From Pseudomonadota bacterium (GTDB lineage Bacteria > Desulfobacterota > Syntrophia > Syntrophales > JADFWA01), in the NCBI GenBank assembly GCA_030610915.1, contig JAUWQS010000062.1:1-7885 (forward strand): a stretch of 7,885 nt of DNA, given 5' to 3'. The notes below the pieces were generated by a model. The model had not been told where the DNA came from, made no database searches, and was given only the letters and a program-made list of their open reading frames with translations. Both the position numbers and the translations under genes were made by a program. This document shows positions 1-6,500 of this stretch, piece after piece; positions within the stretch are counted from its first letter, which is position 1, and the number at the start of each line of letters is the position of its first letter.

Positions 1-127
1 GTGTTACTGTTGGGCGCTCAGATTTAGGTTAGATTTAGTCGATACGATTGAACAAAAGCAGAGGAATAGTTGTGCTATTTCGAGGATTTTGCGATTGAGG
101 ATCGGCTAAAGATGGCCTGAAGATGAG
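1..127. other. Leader segment with no recognised gene
   Basis: All three forward frames contain stops, and no reading resembles the N-terminal half of the AlbA-type protein whose middle part starts just downstream. The homologous reading appears to begin only around the codons for KVPQGDEKPY (from about 167), so this stretch is either unrelated DNA joined to the broken gene or badly decayed sequence. I saw no convincing promoter, RNA gene or repeat here. Confidence 0.4.
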
Positions 128-403
128 ATGCATAAATGTGACACTTGTTTCCTGACAGACCCTAAAGTGCCACAGGGTGATGAAAAGCCGTATAATTGCA
201 AAGCTGGTTATTTCAGAAGACTTGATGGAACAACCCAGAAAATGGCAAATCACGAATTGCGCGCTATGTTCAGGGAAAGCGAAAAGACCCCATTTGAGGA
301 AATAATCAGGAATGATATTGCGTGGGACGATATATCGAGAGAAAAGGTAAAAACGTTCCTGGAAGAAGCGCATATTGATGTAAGAAAGGTGATGCATTCG
401 TAA
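128..403 (+). pseudogene. Schlafen/AlbA_2-type ATP-binding protein, N-terminal-region fragment
   Basis: The 91-codon reading carries the end of an AlbA_2 (Schlafen-type) domain. The stretch DEKPYNCKAGYFRR, then DGTTQKM and the helix NHELRAMF, match the pattern seen in COG2865 proteins (often called RecG-related or transcriptional regulators). The next part, EIIRNDIAWDDISREKVKTF, is the linker that normally leads to the 'LNV...LTNAGILFFAK' block. Here that block lies in another frame at 547-618, beyond a palindromic insertion. About 13 residues at the start (MHKCDTC...) do not fit the family, and the usual first ~100 residues of the AlbA domain are absent, so the ATG at 128 is probably not a native start. 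The reading ends at a TAA inside the inserted element. Together with 493-1206 and 1207-1459 it forms one broken gene. The family is linked to DNA binding and defence-associated regulation; the function of this copy is unknown and probably lost. Confidence 0.6.
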
Positions 404-514
404 AAAGTCCACGCAGCGTCATTCTGAGGAGCGGAGCGACGAAGAATCTCAATGATATCAGATTCTTCGCTATCGCTCAGAATGACAAAAGAGTGTTTTT
501 CAGACTTTTTACGA
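398..514. mobile_element. Palindromic MITE-like element 1, inserted in the AlbA-type gene
   Basis: The outer arms TCGTAAAAAGTC (398-409) and GACTTTTTACGA (503-514) are perfect 12-bp inverted repeats. Inside them, a second inverted repeat starts with GTCATTCTGAG (418-428) and ends with CTCAGAATGAC (476-486). The arms also share GAAGAATCT/AGATTCTTC around a short AT-rich loop near 450-459. There is no coding capacity, so any movement would need a transposase from elsewhere. The element separates two parts of one protein that are in different frames, and it supplies the stop codon ending the upstream part. I could not define a target-site duplication. The stretch GAAAAACACTCTTTTGTCATT (read on the minus strand, near 480-500) closely resembles the matching part of element 2 at 1685-1816, which puts both in one repeat family. 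A role as a hairpin terminator is unlikely because no T-run follows. Confidence 0.65.
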
Positions 515-1206
515 GTCTGTCAAAGGTAACACTTCGCAATATTTTTACGAGTCTGAATGTGGCAAGAGATGACAAGATTACCAATGCGGGAATCCTCTTT
601 TTTGCAAAAAATATCCGAAGATTCATAACACATGGTCAGATGACATTGATTGCCTTCAAGGGAACAGAACGTATTCATATATTTGACCGGCAGGACATCG
701 GAGATGACCTGCTGACGCAATTTGACGCTGCTATCCTTTTTCTCAAGAAACATCTGAATCTTCGGAGTGTCATAAAAGAAACAACCCGGGAAGACAGCTA
801 CGAAATACCTCTTGATGCCCTGAGGGAGGCAATAACTAATGCGATCATTCACCGTGATTACAGTATGCGCGGCACCAGCCTGATGGTAGAAGTTTATGAT
901 GACAGAATTGAGATAACAAATCCCGGCGGCCTGCCCAGAGGGTTACAAGAAAAGGACCTTGGCCGCATATCTGTAAGAAGAAACGAGATTATTGCCGATC
1001 TTTTCTACAGGATGGGCAAAGGCGAGCGGGCGGGCACCGGCATCAAGAGGATGAATGAATCTATGATGGCAGCCGGATTACAATTGCCTGAAATAAAGCA
1101 TACGACGTTCTATACAATTATTCTTGGACGTCCATCAGCGCGAAGTGATAAAGATATACTTGCCGGGCAGCGACCAGGCAGTGACCAGGTTGCGACCAAG
1201 CGGTGA
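493..1206 (+). pseudogene. Schlafen/AlbA-type protein, GHKL-like ATPase fragment
   Basis: This is the central and largest part of the broken COG2865-like gene. It opens at a GTG inside the inserted element with no visible ribosome binding site, so the start is not credible. True homology begins near IFTSLNVARDD and ITNAGILFFAKNIRRF. A GHKL-type (HATPase_c) ATP-binding fold follows: N-box REAITNAIIHRDY with Glu112, Asn116 and His120-Arg-Asp (numbered from the GTG), then DRIEITNPGGLP (from Asp137), then a glycine-rich GTGI motif at about 181-184 after AGxGERA. These motifs are complete, so the ATPase core has not visibly eroded. The frame stops at TGA 1204-1206 within an 11-bp tandem repeat. 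The family's usual C-terminal winged helix continues in the next frame (1207-1459). The molecular role of the family is not firmly known; DNA binding plus ATP-dependent conformational change is the usual inference. A restart producing a shortened ATPase cannot be excluded. Confidence 0.75.
506..555 (+). repeat. 14-bp direct repeat at the right edge of element 1
   Basis: TTTTTACGAGTCTG occurs at 506-519 and again at 542-555, with starts 36 bp apart. The left copy overlaps the right inverted-repeat arm of the palindromic element. The right copy is inside the host gene and encodes part of FTSLNV. Because 36 is a multiple of three, both copies are read in the same frame. The repeat may reflect the insertion site or a recombination event that shaped the present junction. 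Confidence 0.55.
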
Positions 1207-1213
1207 CCAGGCT
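1170..1213 (+). repeat. 11-bp tandem repeat, four units (consensus GYGACCARGYN)
   Basis: The four consecutive units are GCGACCAGGCA (1170-1180), GTGACCAGGTT (1181-1191), GCGACCAAGCG (1192-1202) and GTGACCAGGCT (1203-1213). A fifth, degenerate unit follows at 1214. The unit length is not a multiple of three, so each unit is read in a different frame and any change in copy number shifts the frame. At present, translation from the ATPase part meets TGA at 1204-1206 in the fourth unit. Removing two units, or adding one, joins the ATPase to the downstream winged-helix frame, giving for example GQRPGSDQAVDKH. The repeat lies in the linker between the two domains, where this family often carries repetitive 'DQV'-like peptides. 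Confidence 0.8.
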
Positions 1214-1459
1214 GTGGACAAACATGTCATCCTGAAAACATGCCTTGAACCGGTAAAGATGAAAGAATTGATCAGCATTACCGGGTTTAAACACAGAACA
1301 AATTTCAAAAAGAATTATATTAATCCGCTTGTCAATAACGGCCTGCTCGCGTTGACAGTTCCAGACAAGCCAAGCAGTCCCAACCAGAGATACATAACCA
1401 CGGAAAAAGGAAGAAATGTTTTGGAACAGAAAAAGAGAGAAAAAGATCATTCCATATAA
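1207..1459 (+). pseudogene. C-terminal winged-helix fragment of the AlbA-type protein
   Basis: The reading (open from about 1124 in this frame, meaningful from GDQAVDKHVI) encodes a compact winged-helix module. The recognition part is MKELISITGFKHRTNFKKNY, followed by INPLVNNGLLALTVPDKP and then a wing with QRYITTEKGR. This 'NRTxFxxxxLNPLxxxGLLxxTxPDKP...YxTTxKG' pattern is the usual C-terminus of COG2865 proteins and presumably contacts DNA. It is one frame out from the ATPase fragment, with the change falling in the 11-bp tandem repeat. The domain itself is undamaged, which suggests that the frameshift is recent or reversible. The TAA at 1457-1459 is probably the native stop. Confidence 0.7.
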
Positions 1460-1553
1460 CATCCTTGATCTGGAAAGGTCGGGCCAACAGATTCCTTCAG
1501 CTAAAAGAGAGGTTATTTTATCCGAATTCCTGACAAGTGAAAACAGAAAGTAA
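1416..1553 (+). CDS. Small hypothetical protein, 45 aa
   Basis: An ATG at 1416 opens 45 codons ending at TAA 1551-1553. It overlaps the last ~44 bases of the winged-helix frame and ends two bases before the ATG of the Eco57I-like relic. A purine-rich AAAGGAAG just upstream could serve as a ribosome binding site. The protein begins MFWNRKREKK and has a charged, helix-prone middle (LDLERSGQQIP, REVILSEFLTSEN). I do not recognise it. It may be a real small gene coupled to its neighbours, or the surviving end of a decayed gene. The amino acid composition looks protein-like, but the length gives little statistical support. Confidence 0.3.
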   Translation: MFWNRKREKKIIPYNILDLERSGQQIPSAKREVILSEFLTSENRK

Positions 1554-1555
1554 TC

Positions 1556-1985
1556 ATGGACAAACAGGCAGCAGAAAATCTAATCAGCAATACATTCAAC
1601 CGTCCTTTCAATGAAAGCAGTTTCTCAAATTTTATACGAAACCTCCTCAACGATATTGATGAATCAAAAGCCTTTTCGTATCTAGTGCCTGAACGAAAAC
1701 TATCCAAAGTTGTCATTTCGAGCGGAGCGAGAAATCTTATGGCACTGAAAATACGTGAGTTTAAAGATTTCTCCCTTCGGTCGAAATGACAAAAAGAGGG
1801 GTTTTCGTTCAGGCACTATCTACATGGAAACTACATCAGACATTCATTCACAGACCACGTCAAACAATATCGCCGCATCGGCATTTACACAGACCCGAAT
1901 GGCGAAAGGATCGACTATTGTTGCATATTATTTGGATAACCTGGATGACTGGCGATTTCCTGTATCCGAAAAGACAGGACTTTGA
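1556..1985 (+). pseudogene. Eco57I-like (type IIG) restriction-modification protein, N-terminal relic
   Basis: The reading MDKQAAENLISNTF, with NFIRNLLNDIDESKAFSY, resembles the opening of very large Eco57I-type fused methylase/nuclease proteins. After a 132-bp inserted element the same protein resumes at 1817 with YLHGNYIRHSF and VKQYRRIGIYTDPNGERID. Joining the two at the 6-bp duplicate TATCTA restores AFSYLHGNYIR without any frame change. Element plus duplicate is 138 bp (46 codons), so the frame is kept, but an in-frame TGA inside the element (1787-1789) ends translation. After GERID (to 1915) the reading jumps to another frame, IVAYYLDNLDDWRF (1917-1958). This skips what I expect to be about 30-50 residues containing the RNF-ARYLK block of the family. 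Everything after that, including the methylase and target-recognition parts (usually about a thousand residues), is missing, and the next gene begins at 2064. The ribosome site before ATG 1556 is weak. This is non-functional debris of a second restriction system. Confidence 0.65.
1685..1816. mobile_element. MITE-like element 2 with 16-bp TIRs and 6-bp target duplication
   Basis: The ends are perfect 16-bp inverted repeats: GTGCCTGAACGAAAAC at 1685-1700 and GTTTTCGTTCAGGCAC at 1801-1816. TATCTA flanks both sides (1679-1684 and 1817-1822). A second, inner palindrome is nested within: 1712-1738 (GTCATTTCGAG...GAAATCTT) pairs with 1764-1790 (AAGATTTC...CGAAATGAC), with 24 of 27 positions matching. 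The loop of about 25 bp is AT-rich. No transposase is encoded. The host gene reads through perfectly once the element and one duplicate are removed, which is direct evidence of insertion. The subterminal part resembles that of element 1 (398-514), although the outermost repeats differ. Confidence 0.85.
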
Positions 1986-2009
1986 AACCTGGTGTAAAAA
2001 AAGTAAAAT
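1982..2009 (+). promoter_or_regulatory. Candidate sigma-70 promoter for the methylase operon
   Basis: TTGAAA (1982-1987) and TAAAAT (2004-2009) are separated by 16 bp, and each differs from the consensus by one base. Initiation would fall near 2016, about 48 bases before the methylase ATG. The site is just past the Eco57I-like relic, so the cassette may have its own promoter. AT-rich DNA yields such matches by chance, so this is only a candidate. Confidence 0.35.
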
Positions 2010-2063
2010 CACAGAAATTGTCAATTTAAAGATTCATCATCACCATTTACATTATTTGAGCCA

Positions 2064-3533
2064 ATGAAAAATGACATAATACCAATCATTGATCTTTTTG
2101 CCGGACCAGGTGGCCTCGGAGAAGGATTTTCTGCATTAAAAAGCAATAATGATCCTCCTGTTTTTAAAATCTGCCTTTCCATCGAGAAAGACCCTGAGGC
2201 ACACAAGACACTCGAACTCCGAAGCTTTTTCAGGCAGTTTTCGGGTAAAGCAGCTCCTGCCGAATACTATATGCATCTTCGTGGAGAAATTTCTCGTACT
2301 GAACTTTTCAAAATGTATCCCCATGAAGCTGAACTTGCTTCACAGGAAGCATGGCGGGCAACCTTGGGAAAAACCTCTCCCGAAGAGGTCGACATCCGAA
2401 TTGAAAAATCACTTTGCGGGAGAATGACATGGGTTTTAATCGGGGGACCACCCTGTCAGGCCTATTCTGTTATAGGTCGATCAAGACGTGGAGGAATCAG
2501 GCCAGACGATAACCGGGTTTTTCTTTACGAAGAATATCTGCGAATTCTTGCGAGACATATGCCACCTGTTTTTATCATGGAAAATGTAAAAGGATTGTTG
2601 TCTTCGAAGGTCAACGGCAGTTTCATCTTTGAACAGATCCTCAAAGATTTAAGAAATCCAGGCATGGTAGTCGGTAAGTTTAAAAACAATTTACGTGATA
2701 AACCTTACAGGATATTTTCTCTCACAAAGGAGCCAGAAGGTTACAAACAAGATGGCACTCCTGTTTACAGAAAGCAGGATTTTGTCATTCGATGTGAAAA
2801 TTATGGCATTCCACAGGCCAGACATCGAGTAATCCTTCTGGGGATAAGAGATGATCTCAGTATTAACATGCCTGATCAATTGAAAAAACAGCAGAGTTCA
2901 ATTCCTGTGTCGGAGGTTTTGGATTCCTTGCCCCCGCTTAGAAGCGGCCTTTCCAGAGAACCGGACAGCAGCAGGATGTGGAGAGAGAGAATCAAAGACG
3001 CTTCAAAACAATCCTGGATTTCGGAACTTCGTCGTAATGGAAACGTTGAAGTATACGAAAAACTCCAGACAACAATAAATAATCTCAATATCCCCAAATA
3101 CGATCGCGGAAGTGAGTTTGCACCCTGCCATCAAATGATTGATTACGAACGGGAATGGTTCCACGATCCCGATCTTCACGGTGTATGTAACCACAGCACT
3201 CGTGGACACATGGTCAGCGATCTGTATCGTTATCTTTTTGCGGCGAGTTTTGCTGACGTACATAAGCGGTCACCTGTACTTGAAGATTTTCCCGATGGTT
3301 TGTTACCAGATCACAGTAATATCAAAAACAATCTCAGAAAAAATTATTTCACCGACCGTTTCCGTGTCCAGGTTTCCGGCAAGCCGTCAACAACGGTTAC
3401 AAGTCATATTGCAAAAGACGGGCACTACTACATCCATCCGGATCCAAGTCAATGCAGAAGTCTGACTGTGCGTGAAGCTGCACGGTTGCAGACATTTCCT
3501 TTTATGGATGCTCTTAATAGCAGAATCATTTAA
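2064..3533 (+). CDS. C5-cytosine DNA methyltransferase, truncated after motif IX (probably inactive)
   Basis: Family role: transfers a methyl group from S-adenosylmethionine to carbon 5 of cytosine in a specific DNA site, protecting host DNA in a restriction-type system. Motifs in order: I, DLFAGPGGLGEGF from Asp10 (AdoMet binding); IV, GGPPCQAYS with catalytic Cys131; VI, ENVK at Glu173; VIII, QARHR at 251-255; a long target-recognition region with CNHSTRGHM; and IX, TVREAARLQTFP at 468-479. The last ten residues (FMDALNSRII) do not fit the family, which should continue with a 'DNYxF...QVGNAVPPLLA' segment (motif X). That segment is absent, so the AdoMet pocket is incomplete. The next frame reads LLIAESFNIVRGDI and stops in an ATGA overlap with the helicase, which looks like the old C-terminus after a deletion of perhaps 25-35 codons. 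The start ATG is followed directly by the motif I strand; the upstream ribosome site (TTTGAG) is weak. Upstream of motif X the protein looks undamaged. Confidence 0.85.
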   Translation: MKNDIIPIIDLFAGPGGLGEGFSALKSNNDPPVFKICLSIEKDPEAHKTLELRSFFRQFSGKAAPAEYYMHLRGEISRTELFKMYPHEAELASQEAWRATLGKTSPEEVDIRIEKSLCGRMTWVLIGGPPCQAYSVIGRSRRGGIRPDDNRVFLYEEYLRILARHMPPVFIMENVKGLLSSKVNGSFIFEQILKDLRNPGMVVGKFKNNLRDKPYRIFSLTKEPEGYKQDGTPVYRKQDFVIRCENYGIPQARHRVILLGIRDDLSINMPDQLKKQQSSIPVSEVLDSLPPLRSGLSREPDSSRMWRERIKDASKQSWISELRRNGNVEVYEKLQTTINNLNIPKYDRGSEFAPCHQMIDYEREWFHDPDLHGVCNHSTRGHMVSDLYRYLFAASFADVHKRSPVLEDFPDGLLPDHSNIKNNLRKNYFTDRFRVQVSGKPSTTVTSHIAKDGHYYIHPDPSQCRSLTVREAARLQTFPFMDALNSRII

Positions 3534-3555
3534 TATTGTTCGAGGAGATATATGA
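3511..3555 (+). other. Fossil C-terminus of the methyltransferase in the +1 frame
   Basis: Read from 3511, the frame gives LLIAESFNIVRGDI followed by TGA at 3553-3555. This resembles the end of C5 methyltransferases of this type, where motif X (VPPLLA) is followed by a helix such as 'xQIAEI'. The TGA overlaps the helicase ATG (ATGA at 3552-3555), the usual arrangement of translationally coupled genes. The current methylase frame instead stops at 3531-3533. The simplest explanation is a frame-shifting deletion between motif IX and this tail. Confidence 0.5.
3543..3547 (+). promoter_or_regulatory. Ribosome binding site of the PLD-helicase gene
   Basis: AGGAG lies four bases before ATG 3552 and supports that start. 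It sits inside the old end of the methylase gene, consistent with coupled translation in the ancestral operon. Confidence 0.6.
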
Positions 3556-6500
3556 CATTAAAACCCGGGATATATGAGGAACTGATAAGCCACTCTCTGA
3601 AAAATGCAATTGATGGTACCAAGAATCAGAACCATGATGTTACGACCAGGAAAGTCGACCCTGGCGAAAGTCATCAAATCATTGCCCAGCATATGCAACG
3701 AATATTGTCACGATCTCTGGCCGATATAAATGCTGAGGATCATGTAGGTCTCTATAATGATCTGTTGGAGATAATTCAAAAGCACACTGCCAGATATAAT
3801 AAATCTGACATGCTTTTATCGCCGGCAGAGCGTCTGCTTGAAATACACGACCCGATGCTCCCCATCCATCCAAGGCCGGACACACCGCTTTCTTTTGGAT
3901 GTCTGCTTACCGCCACATCATCTGATCCCAGCCTTGTATCCCAGTTGCAACAGGAAATACTCAATGCAGACAGGATTGATATCCTATGTTCGTTCATCAA
4001 GTGGAGTGGAATTCGAATACTCAGGGATGAATTAGAAGAATTCACCAGGCAAAAGCATGCCCGTCTCAGGATCATCACAACATCATATCTGGGTGCCACG
4101 GATTTTAAAGCAATTGAATTTCTTCAAAGTTTGCCCAATACCCAACTGTGGGTTTCCTATGATACAAAGCGAACCAGGCTGCATGCCAAGGCATATATGT
4201 TTCACCGCAACAGTGGTTTTGGTACGGCTTATGTGGGTTCATCTAATCTTTCCAATCCAGCGCTTACCAGTGGTCTGGAATGGAATGTCAAGATCAGCCA
4301 ATACGAGTCAGAGCACCTGTGGAACAAAATCTGCGCCACTTTTGATACCTACCAGAATGATCGCGAATTTGCCGTTTATGACAAATCGCAAAAAGACCGC
4401 CTGAAACATGCTCTGGACAAGGAGCGTACAGCCAGAGATACTGAAGATAACGGGGGCATTATTTTATTTGATATAATTCCGTATCACTTTCAGCAAGAAA
4501 TCTTGGATAAACTTGAGGCTGACCGAAAATTGCACAATCGATATCGAAATCTGGTAGTTGCCGCTACCGGAACAGGCAAAACGGTTGTTGCAGCCTTTGA
4601 TTATAAGAGATCGGTAAAGGAACACAGGCAGGATAGGCTTCTCTTTGTGGCCCATCGTGAGGAAATACTAAAGCAGAGCCGGGGTATCTTCCGCACGATA
4701 TTGCGCAATCAGAATTTTGGTGAGCTTCTTGTAGGCAATCATGAGCCCGACCACCGTGAACAACTTTTTGTTTCTATCCAGAGCTTTAACGCCAGACACT
4801 TATGGGATATTATTCCGCCTGATTTTTATGATTTTATCATTGTGGATGAGTTTCACCATGCCGCAGCCGCAAGTTATCAACGACTGCTGAACCATTTTCG
4901 TCCCAAATTCTTATTAGGGCTTACCGCTACTCCGGAACGATCAGATGACCTGGATATAGTAAAATATTTTGATAACCATATTACAGCCGAGATACGACTG
5001 CCCGATGCGATAAATCGCAAACTGCTTTGTCCGTTTCAATATTTCGGAATCACTGATGATACGTCAATTGATCTAAGGGACATTACCTGGAGTAGAGGCG
5101 GCTATAATCAAACAGAACTTGATAAGGTGTTTACCGGCAATGATGCCAGGGCTCAGCTTGTTATCAAAAAGGTAAGGGAAACTTTGCTTGATGTACACCA
5201 TGCCCGTGGCCTTTGTTTCTGTGTCAGTCAAAATCATGCCGCCTTTATGGCTAAAAGCTTCAATCATACCAACATACCTGCTGATGTACTCACAGCAGAA
5301 TCATCTCGGCATGAACGTGATACTGTTCAGAAGAGGCTTGTTGACCGTAAGATAAACTTTATTTGCGTAGTGGATCTTTATAACGAAGGAATCGATATCC
5401 CGGAAATCGACACAGTGCTTTTTCTCCGACCGACTGAAAGTCTGATTGTGTTTTTGCAGCAATTAGGCCGTGGCTTGCGGCTTTATGATGATAAGGAATG
5501 CCTCACAGTACTCGATTTTGTGGGGCAGGCCCACCAGCGTTTTAACTATGAGCAGCGCTTTCGTGCGCTTACTGGCAGGACATCACGCAGAATCAGTAAA
5601 GAGATTGCCGAAGGCTTCCCTCATCTGCCCTCTGGATGCGTGATCAAGCTTGAAAAATATGCACAGAAATATGTCTTGGATAATATCAGGCAGAATCTCT
5701 TGAATATTACGAGGTCCAGGTTTGTTCAACGAATTGCAACCTTTCAAAATGATACTGGTTGTAAGCTCACACTTCCTGCCTTTCTGGATTATTATGGACT
5801 TGGGATAGATGACGTTTATAAACGTGGCTCTTGGGCACGGCTTTGTGTCGAAGCAGGAGTGAAAACCGATTTCTTCGAACCCGACGAAAAGCCTCTTAGC
5901 AAGGGGCTACGCAGGATAATTCATTATGACTGTGCCCCTCAGCTTGAGCGACTGCTGAATATTTTGGCAGGGAATTTGGGAACTATCGATAGACTGGCCA
6001 TTGAGGATGAGCGGCTAATGACCATGCTGACTCTGTCCATCTGGGGGCAAAACCTGCGGTTCGAAAGTCTATCAGAAGGATTTAACGCCTTACATAATAA
6101 TCCAATATTATATAATGAACTTCTGGAACTGTTAACATACTTATATGAAAGTACAGATACGATTGTCCACAGGCCAGACCTGCCTTTTGTTTGTCCGCTA
6201 TATGTACATGCACGTTATACCCGCGATGAAATCCTATCCGCGCTGGGTCACTGGACAATCTCACGTCAGCCCAGCATGCGCGAGGGGGTAAAATATCTGC
6301 CCGCTATAAGTACAGATCTGTTCCTGATTACCCTTAACAAGACCGATAAGGAATATTCCCCGACTACCATGTATGAAGACTATGCAATAGGTGAGGATTT
6401 ATTTCATTGGCAGTCTCAGAGCACGACCTCAGAAAAGTCGCCCACTGGCCAGCGCTACACCAATCATGAAATCCGCGGCAGCACGGTGTTACTCTTTGTC

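Noticed and set aside
35..412. 125-codon open frame on the minus strand
   Set aside because: It lies opposite the AlbA-type fragment, whose sense reading fits a known family. The antisense peptide is rich in Phe, Ile and His and has no recognisable domain. A weak likeness of its end (QNPRNST) to a COG2865 tail is too short to trust.
418..486. Rho-independent terminator formed by the inner palindrome of element 1
   Set aside because: The hairpin is followed by an A-rich run with no T-tract, and the same palindrome type occurs inside another gene as part of a mobile repeat.
1170..1224. CRISPR-like or iteron/origin repeat
   Set aside because: The units are contiguous 11-mers without spacers, lie inside a coding linker, and have no adjacent Rep gene or AT-rich unwinding region.
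2018..2050. TTGTCA as a second promoter -35 for the methylase
   Set aside because: No acceptable -10 hexamer lies at 16-18 bp; the 1982-2009 pair fits better.
3139..3465. 108-codon + strand frame inside the methylase
   Set aside because: It is an out-of-frame reading of the methylase target-recognition region with no domain of its own.
3495..3533. Programmed frameshift giving a full-length methylase
   Set aside because: Motif X is in neither frame, so a slip near CCTTTTATGG would still produce a protein lacking it.
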